Made by a program: the position numbers and the translations under genes. From NCBI GenBank assembly GCA_009746045.1, contig RPFO01000940.1, forward strand, positions 1-64,000: a stretch of DNA of 64,000 nucleotides, read 5' to 3'. This document shows, piece by piece, positions 9,303 through 31,112 of this stretch. The notes under the pieces are model-generated. The model saw only the letters and a program-made list of their open reading frames with translations. It was not told the origin of the DNA and did no database searches. This DNA comes from Mesostigma viride. Taxonomy: Eukaryota > Streptophyta > Mesostigmatophyceae > Mesostigmatales > Mesostigmataceae. Positions within the stretch are counted from its first letter, which is position 1. Each line of letters opens with the position of its first letter.

Positions 9303-9773
9303 GGCGGTCTGCTGTTGTTTTCTGCGCTGGCTATGGCTGTTCTGTGGTGTGATGGTGCATTTGGTAGGCCTGCACGACCTTTGTACCTGTGGAAACTGGC
9401 CCTCCCACGAGATCTTCATCGGACGGCTGGGATCGATCCTCTAGAAGGTTCCATGGCGCGGCGCGGCGCGGCGCGGTAGTGACGTGGCGGAATGCCGTGC
9501 CACGGTACTCGGACCAGTATCCATGATACTGGTCCGGCCGTACCGGCGCCGCGCCGTATCCGAGATACGCCGTACTATCATGGGAGATCTGAATTGCCGT
9601 GGACCGTCCGATCTCTGCCACGTGGCGGCGTCCCGTGGGAGATCGTCGGTCCACGGAATATTCCGCGAAGATGCCGTGGGGCGGGGTACAAAGGTCCGAC
9701 ACCACGTCAAAGTGGGCACTTCTCGCCTGCTCCAGCATCCCAACAGCACTAGCACCACTACCACAAAGAAGAC
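9303..9773. promoter_or_regulatory. Divergent promoter region (right)
   Basis: Mirror of 1654-2123. TACAAAGGTC occurs toward gene A at 9687-9696 and, as complement, toward the zinc-binding gene at about 9377-9386, each some 75-85 bases from its ATG. GCCACGTGGC at 9619 and GGAATATTCC at about 9655 are conserved. Confidence 0.5.
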
Positions 9774-10409
9774 ATGGCCGCTGCCACTTTTAACAGCCTG
9801 CCAGCTGAGATTGTGCACGAAATCGTGGAGTTGGCATGGCCCCACGGGTGTGGTGTCAGCAAGCAGCTGCAAGTGCCGTGGGACGCTGTCAAAGCTAAGA
9901 CAGAGCAGCGAATGATGCAGCTGTTGGATGCTATTGCCACTGAGCTTGAGGGGCGCTTCCTCTCTAAGCGCAGGCAGCCAGGGCCGTTTTGCCACTATAC
10001 AGGATGGGCCCTGCGCAACTTTGCCATCGCCATCGCTCAAGGCGGTGTGCAGTCCCTTTCCACTTTTGAGAAGAGGATGGACGCCTGCAAGTATGGCGAT
10101 AGGCGTATGGAGGTGGCAACTCTGGCCATCGACCTAGAGGTTAAGCTGTCTGACCGCGTTTGCGCGATTCCCCGCCTGTGGGATGTGATGAAGGAGTATG
10201 TTGAATCCATTCCTCAGGTGGATAAGGATAAGACCGCAGAGGAGCATTGCCGTGTGCTCGTGGACCTCGTGAAGGCCGAGTACGACGCCTATCTGCCTGT
10301 CAACTTTTCCCCCGCTGCCTGCGAGAGGGAACTGAGGGTCATGAATGCCACCTGCGACAAGATGTACGACAAGTTCTGTCGCCGCCTGGCCCTGGAGGGG
10401 GTTCACTAA
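9774..10409 (+). CDS. F-box-like protein, paralogue A, right copy (211 aa)
   Basis: Mirror of 1018-1653, same length, uninterrupted. It has an F-box-like N-terminus (LPAEIVHEIVELAWP, VSKQL...W.AV) and a central SIPQVD shared with paralogue C. It differs from the left copy at residues 48 (M), 56 (T) and 182 (A), by point substitutions and without indels. The flanking non-coding DNA at 10410-10900 carries many more differences, including indels. That contrast suggests both copies have been kept under constraint. Its partner genes suggest ubiquitin-related work; direct evidence is limited to the motif. Confidence 0.8.
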   Translation: MAAATFNSLPAEIVHEIVELAWPHGCGVSKQLQVPWDAVKAKTEQRMMQLLDAIATELEGRFLSKRRQPGPFCHYTGWALRNFAIAIAQGGVQSLSTFEKRMDACKYGDRRMEVATLAIDLEVKLSDRVCAIPRLWDVMKEYVESIPQVDKDKTAEEHCRVLVDLVKAEYDAYLPVNFSPAACERELRVMNATCDKMYDKFCRRLALEGVH

Positions 10410-10640
10410 CTAAGTGCCCCTTTGGAATAGACAAAGTCCCCTATGGGCATTAAGCCTTATTATGATTCTAATGGAAATCCATGACTTTGTCTCTATCTCA
10501 TGGCGTCTCATAGTACAATTGCACTAGGAATCGTAGTACAGAGAGTATAATAGAAGTAGAAATGCATCAGGTGATACTACGTAGTACAGATTACTACAAA
10601 TACGCACGTTGCACGTACATTGTAAGATTTCCCACTAGAA
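10410..10640. other. 3' flank of F-box-like A (right), no gene seen
   Basis: An imperfect stem-loop of TGCCCC and GGGCA lies just past the stop (about 10414-10451), followed by AT-rich DNA with GTAGTAC repeats. It differs from its mirror (785-1017) by several indels. Confidence 0.4.
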
Positions 10641-11113
10641 TCCGTCCAAGTGTCGCCATACTGCCACGTGGCAACCTGGACGGTCTGACATGACAGTCCG
10701 TACAAGACTGTATCCGTCAGCTGCCGGTTCGGACGGCCTGCCATGTCAGTACCGTGCCACGTCAGATCTGACAGCGTGCCACGTCAGTCCGCGCCGCGCC
10801 GGTTCCGCCGCGCGTCGGTTACGAAGATCTGCCACGACAGTCGGCACACTGTCCCGTCTGACACCTGTCAGAACCGTCAGTCTGCCATGACAGTCCGTAT
10901 CCCTGTCACGTAACTGCCGACGCGGCGCGACCGTTTCCTTCTAGCGACCGTCCCACGGCATATTCGTGGGAATATTCCCGGAATATGCCGGGAATATGCC
11001 GTTCGCCCTCCTCCCCACGAGGCCAAAAGCCCAAACACGACCAAAAATGCAGCCAAACCCTCACGAACCACTCAGAACAGCAGCAGGATACCACTATCAG
11101 CAGCTAGCCAGCT
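10641..11113 (+). promoter_or_regulatory. Upstream array of the RING/TRAF-type gene
   Basis: Mirror of 330-790. It contains CTGCCACGTGGCA at 10661, a run of CTGACATGTCAG-like motifs to about 10910, then CGTGGGAATATTCCCGGAAT at 10966. No TATA box is obvious before the ATG at 11114. Confidence 0.5.
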
Positions 11114-12635
11114 ATGGCGACGACACAAGAACATGAGGCCCAGGAACCTGAGCGTACGTATTTTCCCATGCATGTCTGTTTTTGTGTTTCCTTGGTTTGT
11201 TTTTTGGGCATTTTCAGCAGCTGACAGGAACGCCATTGGTCATTTTCTATTCATTCTTTGCAGGCTGGAACCCCTCTGACGACCTTTTTGACCACAACGA
11301 CTACGACCACCTGGACGACGCAGGCACGGAAGTCAATTCGCACGCTGCGATCGACGACCTGGTGGCTCAGTCTCGCCCTGCGGCTGCTCCCAGTACGTGG
11401 TCTGCTGTTTTATGCATCCCTTTTCGATTGCCTGCTGGATTTTGCAGGTGATGGCCACTATCTGTTGGATGTTGCAGGTGATGGCCACTATCTGATACAT
11501 TTTGCAGTTGTCTGTGTGTTTTCCTTTGCATGCAGGCCTGCTGCGTGGTGGTCCCAGCTCCCGTTCTCGTTCTGGAGGCGCTGGGCCCAGCGGTGGGGAC
11601 TTAGCCGCATTGCAGCGCCAGCTGAGGGAGACGCAGGAGGAGTTGGAGCGCGAGAGGAACCGCAGCAGGCGTCGTTCTTTCTCCCCTGATCCCACTCGCG
11701 AAGAGCTCAAGAAGATGCGCTTGGCTCTCGAGGAGGCGAACCACAAGATCACGTGGTTCGAGAAGAGGCTGGCGTGCTGCGACATCTGCACCGAGCCCTT
11801 CGGCACGGAGGGGAAGTACCCCATCATCTACCTCGTGGAGGGCGTCCACACCTGCGTCCCTCAGCACTGCAACAAGTGCGCTGATATGCTCGAGGCCCAC
11901 GCTCTGGAGTATAATTCTACCAGGCCCAACGCCCGTGTGATTGGCAAGCGCTGCCCAGAATGCAAGGAGCTCCTGATGCGCACTGGCAGCCAGTACAAGC
12001 GCAATGTGGGTGTCGACAGACTCACATTCACCCTTGTGAATGTGCGTCTGTGCGCTCGCGGGTGCGGCGGCGAGGTCGTGCTCGGCGAGGAGGCGATTCA
12101 CGACAACACCTGCGCTAAGCTTGTCAGGCCCTGCCCCAACAAGCTTTCTCTCCCTGGTGATAACGGCACCGTGACCATCCTGGGCTGCACCTACCAGGCC
12201 ACCAGCCGCGAGGACTTGGATCGCCACCTGCGCGTGGTGGACAACGTGTCAGAGTGTGGTTTCCGTGGTCTGCCGGCCGCCATCGCCGCCGCCGCCGCCG
12301 CTGCTGCTCCTCCTGCTGCTCCTGCTGCTGCTCCTGCTGCTGCTCCTGCTGCTCGCGCTTCTTTCGCTGTTCGCGCTGTGGGGGGGAATGCGGATTACCC
12401 CGCGGGAGTCAACGGTTTCCTGTCCGCCCTGCAGTACATCAGGGATCACCCCCAACTGCAGTGCTCCGGGTCTGCGGGCAATGCACTGGCTGTGGCCTTC
12501 TTTGAGGCACTCGGCGGTGGCGTTGGGTGGGACGCGCTGGCCGTGAGGCGGTTGGTGGAACGCTTCCGCGATGCGACGAGGCGCATTGTTGAGAGGGACG
12601 CACAGTTGGTTGCTAATGTTCAGCCCAGGAGGTGA
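11114..12635 (+). CDS. RING plus TRAF-type zinc-finger protein, 3 exons (422 aa), probable E3 ubiquitin ligase
   Basis: Exons are 11114-11153, 11264-11392 and 11536-12635. Both introns have GTACGT donors and GCAG acceptors and are in phase 1. The N-terminus is acidic (DDLFDHNDYDHLDD), followed by a coiled coil with RS-rich flank (about residues 78-135). A RING follows at about 138-199 (CDIC, then HTC..QHCNKC, then CPEC). A TRAF-type zinc-finger segment follows at about 225-285 (RGCGGEVV....HDNTC...PCP, then C...DLDRH). An Ala/Pro-rich stretch from codon-repeat DNA (12285-12360) precedes a helical C-terminus. RING-TRAF proteins are normally E3 ligases. It shares upstream motifs with the palindrome genes and a 3' block with the zinc-binding gene. 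Exons 1-2 lie within the palindrome; a left copy is visible at 51-329. Confidence 0.8.
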
Positions 12636-12761
12636 TTGTGGTTGAGGATGAGTAGGGGGTCTAGAAAGGGGAAGGGGGCTATTCCTCCCTGTAGTGAGTG
12701 TGCCCTTGGATGCACCTCGTTGAGGACATTGTTGATTAGGACTTTGCCTATTGTACATTGT

Positions 12762-12841
12762 AATAAATAAGACTCATTGCATGCAAATCCAACACCAATG
12801 CATCATTAGATAGGAACCCGCGGCCCGCGAATAGGACTTGA
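12762..12841 (+). terminator. Shared 3' element after the RING gene
   Basis: AATAAATAAGACTCATTGCA, then TGCAAATCCAACAC at 12782, then TAGGACTTGA at 12832-12841. It matches the block after the zinc-binding gene base for base except for a few positions. It contains a canonical AATAAA at 12762. Confidence 0.6.
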
Positions 12842-12858
12842 ACGGATATCCCATGATA

Positions 12859-13890
12859 CTAGAGGTTCCCACGATACTGGCGCCTGTCACAGTACGGCCA
12901 GGTGGACGGCCGGGTGGACGGTGGGGTCGCCCTAGGGTTTAGTAGCTGCTGCCGCTTGGCCGGGGGATGATCACCCTGCTTGGCGTCGCCACCATGCCCG
13001 CGCTTGCGCCCTCGCTGGCCCCCGTTGTTGCCGTGGCCGACGACCTTTTTCAGGATGGCCGTAAGCTCCGACCGCGTAATGGGAGCCTCTGCGCCTGAGG
13101 AAGAAGACGCGCCGGTATCCACCTTGCGCAGGGATGGCAGAGCAGCCGAGGCAGCCGGCTTGGACTGCGCACTCTTGAAGCATGATATCAAATACAGCAT
13201 GCCCTCGTCGAAACTGACGGCACTCTTCTTTTTGAGTTCCGTCGCTATGGTCAGATGCACATCCGACGACAGGTCGCATTTCTTGAGAAATCGATTGCAC
13301 AGGAAAATGGGCTTGAGAGTATCTAGCAGCTTGTGCTTGTGCACGAAGACCTGGAAATCACGTGCAGCCCCGGGCAAATTTGCCTTATTAACTGCATAGC
13401 CCTCGAAGTCATTGAAGGCTTGCTCGTCGGCCTCTTCCTTAGACCGCGACAAGTGGGCATCTAGACCGTTGTAAAAAACTTCCCAGGTTTGTTTGTTGTC
13501 GTCCGCAATGCGAACTAGATTGGCAATGTTTGGGTGCTTTGTTGTACTGCAGAATACTGCACGGAACTTGCCAATCAGTTCCGAATCTTTGTCTGCGCGT
13601 CCATCGCGCAGACGCTTGAGAGCAGCTAGAAAATCTGCTGCGTCGTCCGCCGTATAGTCGGCAGGTAGATCCGCGGGCACCTCCGTTTGCTTGAGAGGGC
13701 CGCGATTCAGTGCGTCGTCAGCAGCAAGCATCAGATGCTTGAACTGCTTGGCCAGTTCCGGTTGCGCCACGAGGGTTTGCATCAACCTCGTGGCCTCGTC
13801 CGCACTAAAGCGTGGCAGGACGGTCCCGGCGGCCTCGCCACTTGGCGTATCTGTGTGTTCGCCCGTGCGGCTCCGTGTACCGGAAGCCAT
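12859..13890 (-). CDS. Gag-like protein of unknown element (343 aa)
   Basis: Uninterrupted frame starting MASGTRSRTGEHTD at 13890. The main part is helical (SADEATRLMQTLVAQPELAKQ onward), and the C-terminus is basic and Gly/Arg/Lys-rich (GGQRGRKRGHGG, PPAKRQQ), as in nucleic-acid-binding tails. Size, composition and the adjacent transposons suggest a retroelement Gag or ORF1. No zinc knuckle or protease is seen and no polymerase follows, so it may be an orphan. A small CGTGGGA/CATGATACT cluster at 12850-12885 near its 3' end resembles palindrome promoter DNA. Confidence 0.6.
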   Translation of the reverse strand: MASGTRSRTGEHTDTPSGEAAGTVLPRFSADEATRLMQTLVAQPELAKQFKHLMLAADDALNRGPLKQTEVPADLPADYTADDAADFLAALKRLRDGRADKDSELIGKFRAVFCSTTKHPNIANLVRIADDNKQTWEVFYNGLDAHLSRSKEEADEQAFNDFEGYAVNKANLPGAARDFQVFVHKHKLLDTLKPIFLCNRFLKKCDLSSDVHLTIATELKKKSAVSFDEGMLYLISCFKSAQSKPAASAALPSLRKVDTGASSSSGAEAPITRSELTAILKKVVGHGNNGGQRGRKRGHGGDAKQGDHPPAKRQQLLNPRATPPSTRPSTWPYCDRRQYRGNL

Positions 13891-14320
13891 CGGGATTTTT
13901 ATGAATACAAGTTAAAGCCCGACCGGCTCAGCTATGGCGGTCGGTCACGTTGAACTTGGGATAAGGTGAACACAGAGAACTGCTGTCGGAGCTGGCCCAC
14001 CACTGGTTTATGTCTTAGCCAGCAACCCTATCCGGTTAGCCGTAACCGTGGGACAAGCTAGCCGTCCGTACTGACCCGGATAAGGCCCCGGACTGGGGCC
14101 TAGGTGGCGCCGGCCTTAGGCGCCGCCCTTAGACCGGTCGCCCGCATCGGACCGCCGGATTATAGCCGGCGGCTGAGCGGACGCTAGCGGAAGGCGTGCG
14201 GACGGACATGGGGAACTCAGAGCCAGATCCTAGGGCTCTAGAGTTACTCAACTGCTATGCACAACAAGAAGAGGTGGAAGACGGTTGTCCAGGCCCACAC
14301 GCCCGCCAGCCCCTGTGGGC
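13891..14320. other. GC-rich flank upstream of the gag-like gene
   Basis: Contains short GC inverted repeats (GGCCCCGGACTGGGGCC at 14085; GGCGCCGGCCTTAGGCGCC at 14106). No gene or terminal repeat could be supported. Confidence 0.35.
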
Positions 14321-14324
14321 AAGC

Positions 14325-14699
14325 CCCCCCCCCCCCCAAGAGGAAGGGGCGCTTTGCTGAGTAAAGTAGTTACGATTTTCTACATTAGATAAGCCTAGAG
14401 TTAGACTAGCTCGGTTTCGCCCCTTCGCCCACCTCCGTCCATATCCAGCAACTGCCGAGGGAATATGTGCTACATGATCTCCCAACGGAGTCATGTTATA
14501 ATTTAATGTAACTGATTTAATTTAATGCTAGGTCCCTCCCCCCAAGAGGAAGGGGCGCTTTGCTGAGTAGAGCGGTTAGGGTTTTCTAGATTAGATTAGC
14601 TTAGTAGAGTTAGCTTAGTTCGGTTTCGCGGCTTTGCCCACCTCCATCCATCCAGCAAGGGAATACGTGCTAAATGATCTCCCAACCGGGAGTCCGATT
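14325..14699. repeat. Imperfect tandem duplication, about 205-bp unit
   Basis: CCCCCAAGAGGAAGGGGCGC followed by TTTGCTGAGTA starts both at about 14330 and 14541. The similarity continues through CTCCCAACSGGAGTC at the end of each unit, with substitutions and small gaps. No coding content. Confidence 0.7.
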
Positions 14700-15092
14700 A
14701 ATTAATTAATTAATTAATAGACACGTGACTGCGTCACGTGAGCATAAGTCCTCAGTGGGAGGGGAACATGGGATGGAATGGATGGTATAAGCTATCTAGG
14801 TCCTAGTTACAGGGGTGTGGGCACCGCGGCCCGAATCCCTATGAATGCCATACTTGGTCACACGCGGAGCCCCCACAGGCTTGGGGGTGGTCTCCTTCAG
14901 CACTACTTGCCATCTATCCTTGCACACCATCTGCCTCCATATCACAACAGACAAACCAGGAGGCTGCCCGGGGGTGAGCCCGTCACGTCTAGTGTAGCAC
15001 ATGTCCATGCCGAGTCTATCACGAAAAGTCCACGGGTGGCGGCCCTGCCGCGCGCGGCCGGGGGCACGCCAGGTGAGGACATATCCCCCAGG
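14699..15092 (-). mobile_element. 5'-truncated LINE copy with 12-bp target duplication
   Basis: The CGGGAGTCCGAT target duplication lies at 14687-14698 and 15093-15104. The element reads on the minus strand: its 5' end is truncated at 15092 and it ends in a (TAAT)n-type tail at 14699. It encodes the last about 70 residues of a LINE ORF2 (frame ending at 14796), nearly identical to the copy at 41683-43147, followed by a 3' UTR identical to 32378-32561. The short target duplication and simple-repeat tail fit an RTE/L2-like LINE. Confidence 0.85.
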
Positions 15093-15114
15093 CGGGAGTC
15101 CGATGTTATAGTTT

Positions 15115-16397
15115 CCAGGTTGGCAAATACGTGCGTATTGTCAAAATAAATACGGCAATACGCGTTTTTTTGGCCCCGACGTACTATACGCGTATTTTGT
15201 CAGGAATACGTGATTTGGACTTGGAAATTTTCGAGGTTCGAGCTGGGGCAGCGCTTGGCGCCAGGCCAACCGGACCGTGGCGCGGCGCCTACCTTTACCA
15301 AGATTTTCTACACTGTACTATGAGCTAGGCTTTTCGCAAGTCCAGTAATGACTTGGCAGTTGGCAAGCTAGCTGAAATTACACGGAGAGACCGAGAGAGT
15401 GCCAGCACGATGAAAATGCCAGCTGTGCTGGGAACGTGGTATTTGTAACACAGCCTGTATCCGCAGGCCAGAAATCGGGAGAATCCGGACCATGGTAGCT
15501 CGAGCCTGCCGTTATCTTGTCCGCGTTTTCGAGTCGTTCAGGATGATGAAGATGAATGGTGTTGGAAATGTGTAGCCTTGTGCATTGAAATTATGGCTGG
15601 CTTACGTGTAGAGCGACTAGATGACCTAGACGGTGGGGCCGGAAACAGCATGCTTGATCAGGGCGTGTGTTTCGAGCCTAACTGCATGGCCGGGAGTGTC
15701 TAGTGGTGAGCACCATTGCTGCGATCGCTCTCCCACCATTTACGAGGAAATACCCGCAAATGGAAAACCACTGAAAAGGTCTAGCTAGTCAGTCATCACG
15801 TTAGCCATGCCATGATTCCAAACGTCCAAGAACTGCACACATTGCAAAGGCAAAAAGCCGGAGGACAGCACTTTCAAATGTGCGGCGGGAACCAAAAGCC
15901 CGCGTATGCCAGAAAACATCGTGTTGCTGCAGCGACGCGACGATGTGGACAACGAATCCAGTTCCAAGCTCGAACGGCCGCGAAGGAGATCTGGCATCAC
16001 AGGGTTCAGATGTGCGGAGATACTATGCGATCCAGCCGGTCCACGACCTGTTTGTAGAGCTTGCAAGGAATGTGCACATGCAGTAATGGGTACGTAAATT
16101 ATGGTGGCAGGTTGGTAGGGAATAAGTGCAAGGAATGTGCACATATTGCATTAAAAAATTATGGAAGGCTGGTGGGGAATAAGTGCAAGGAATGGTGCAG
16201 ATTGAATTATGCCTTCCACCATAATTTACTGATCTCCATGCATAACAATGCCCCCTAAGGCCTTAACCCTTAAGGCCCATTCATAACCATGCTGCACACT
16301 GCCACGTATTCTGCTGACGTATTCTGCCATGCTCCACGTATAATACTCGTATTTTGAGGCCGACGTATTTGACGTACCGAAGTATTGGCCAACCTGG
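15115..16397. mobile_element. Non-autonomous hAT-like DNA transposon, 1283 bp
   Basis: Inverted ends CCAGGTTGGC / GCCAACCTGG are flanked by a perfect 8-bp direct repeat TATAGTTT (15107-15114 and 16398-16405). Subterminal sequences are rich in inverted GTATT/AATAC motifs (ATACGTGCGTATT at the left, GACGTATTTGACGTACC at the right). An internal direct repeat of GGGAATAAGTGCAAGGAATG occurs at about 16115 and 16177, with a related copy near 16060. No transposase frame. 8-bp duplications fit hAT or P-type elements. Confidence 0.75.
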
Positions 16398-16405
16398 TAT
16401 AGTTT

Positions 16406-16610
16406 AATTTTCATGCTAGCTATCTAGTTCCCGGCCTAGTTACACAGTTGTGGGCACCACGAATCGCTATGAATGCCGGCCAAACCGGTACGAAGTGGGT
16501 CACACGCGGAGCCCCCGGCCACTGACTCATCTGAGATGATCATTGGGGGTGGTCTGACTGGTCTCCTTCTTCATGACTTTGGGGGTGCGGCAACCATTCC
16601 ATCATTATGT
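16406..16610 (-). repeat. Diverged LINE 3'-UTR relic
   Basis: AGCTATCTAGTTCCCGGCCT, GTGGGCACC, CGCTATGAATGCC and GTCACACGCGGAGCCCCC occur in the same order as in the LINE copies at 14780-14880 and 32470-32550, with small insertions. Confidence 0.65.
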
Positions 16611-18124
16611 CAAGATCCATTTGTTTACTAACATGACACAGTCACGTGCCATAATAAATTATCATGCATGCACCCGCAGCTAGGCGATCATATGCCGAGC
16701 TACATGACCGTCTACACCCAACTAATCAAGCGAAAGCCGCTTCAGTAGTCAGTCGGTAGTGCATGATGATTGAACGCAACGATTTTGAAGCAACTAAAAG
16801 ATCACTGATGTTCATTCAGTAATAATCATTCATTTCATTTCGTCTGCACCCGGCGAGGTTTGCGTCAGAGTTTACAAATAATCAGTGGAGCCCGTGGAGG
16901 AGACCCGAGGTTACTTCTAGCCACGAGACCGTTCCCAACACGAGACCGTCCCAACACCAGATTGTCTCAACGTGAGTTCTGAGCCGTCACGTGCCCATGT
17001 GCCAAGACATTGCATTCCAAAGCTGCCACGTGGCAAGCCCGTGATACGCTGCTGCTACAGTACCAAACTGACAGTCTGAGTAAGAAATTTTTTGCCACGT
17101 GGAATATGAGCGGTCATGGCGTTCCACGAGAAATCGAACATGCTATTATACCCATGAAATTCGCTCCTGTAGTGGCTGATGCGGAGAGCGCAGGCCCAAA
17201 GCTCGGCTTAAATTCATAGAAACGTACGTGAGTCCGCCCGTACAGCTCTTCTCCGAATGGCCCATTTTCCCGCTGCTCTCTCGAACGACCGTCTTGCATT
17301 GAGTAATCCGCATTTGCGGCCATTCGTTTGGCAGGCTGCGAGGTAATGGCTCATCTTAGATGCTCGTACCATTATGTGTGGGTTGTGCAAGCAGGGGAGA
17401 AGGAAAATAGTGCATCCCCGCTGTTCTGCTGCGGCCGGTCGATGGCATATACATACGGTTGTGCAGCGAGTACTCAATCCGCTTCAAGTTGACATATCTT
17501 GTCACCGTACCTAATGTGCTGGTTGTTGACTGATGCCATTTGCTTGTATCCATACTATAGTTTATTTATTATCGAACCCAAACCTGATGGATTGCCTGCG
17601 TTGTTCGATGAATGCCTTAGTTCGGGTGCCTGCCTTTTTGTTCATTTCGGATGCACGGCAGTCGGCAAGGGTCCCCAACCACGAGAATGGCATGCACCTT
17701 AAAAATTTAGCCTTAACGCACCCATTCAGTGCTGCAAAAATGATTTTCTTGTGCACGCCTTGCGCCCAGTCGCCATGCATATCAACATTCTGCTGTATCC
17801 TCGCATAATATTCACCACCACTGGTGTCTCAAGGGAATCGATTGGTGGTTCTCATCCGCTGTACTCTAGGTACAAACGGCAGGGATGGGCAAGAAACTCC
17901 ATTTTTACAGAATTTCTCCCACGCGGTCTTGACCCGGATCCCCAGATTTCCAAGCCTTTCAAATTTTCTTGGTTTGTCCGTCACAGTCTGGCACCGGTAC
18001 GTTAAGTTAGGGTTTAGTTAGAAGTGTAACGCATAATATTGCATTCTCACGTGTCAGAGAAATCTGTAAATTGATTCCCACATGCTCGGCTGTTTGCCAC
18101 GCCGTATTCGTTTGCGTCACAGAC
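16611..18124. other. No gene recognised
   Basis: Moderate-GC DNA with scattered short frames. It holds a few ACGAGACCGT repeats near 16920 and G-boxes at 17023 and 17095. It contains the presumed promoter of the gene starting at 18125, but no TATA box is clear. Confidence 0.4.
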
Positions 18125-30634
<12,510 letters not shown>

Positions 30635-30834
30635 CTGGCGCAAGTGTGACAAGGCACACCTGAATCATGCCTGATTGCTCCCCTTTGGTGAAAATCGGCA
30701 GCTGATGCCTGAATCACAGCCACAAAACTACGTTACACGCGGACCCCTTGGGAAACGCCGAGCACGTTCTAATGCGTTCCATCCCCACAAGTTCCACATC
30801 GGGAAAGCCACAGATGTGTGCTCCCTTGAGCAGA

Positions 30835-31112
30835 CGCACACGCACACGCACACGCACACGCACACGCACACGCACACGCACACGCACACGCACACGCACA
30901 CGCACACGCACACGCACACGCACACGCACACGCACACGCACACGCACACGCACACGCTCACGCACACGCACACGCACACGCTCACGCACACGCACACGCA
31001 CACGCACACGCACACGCTCACACACACGCACACGCACACGCACACGCACACGCACACGCACACGCACACGCACACGCACACGCACACGCACACGCTCACG
31101 CACACGCACATG
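30835..31112. repeat. (CACACG)n hexanucleotide array
   Basis: About 45 copies of CACACG with occasional CTCACG variants. Open in both strands as a by-product. Confidence 0.95.

Larger units (their letters stand above)
1..11441. repeat. Giant imperfect palindrome (inverted repeat), centre 5712/5713
   Basis: The sequence from 1 to 5712 reappears as reverse complement from 5713 to about 11441, and the left arm is cut by the window start. The axis lies in the self-complementary GAGGCGCCTC. Every gene and intergenic block on the left has a mirror on the right. The arms are not identical. Near the axis (about 5160-6265) I see only one small length change. At 3.4-4.3 kb there are a few substitutions and single-base indels per hundred bases. 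At 540-900 (mirror 10520-10900) differences are clearly denser and include 2-4 base indels. The right arm is about 17 bases longer overall. Possible explanations are a genuine palindromic duplication, a head-to-head joined viral or chromosomal terminus, or a fold-back assembly artefact. The uneven divergence argues against a simple artefact but does not exclude it. Confidence 0.95.
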
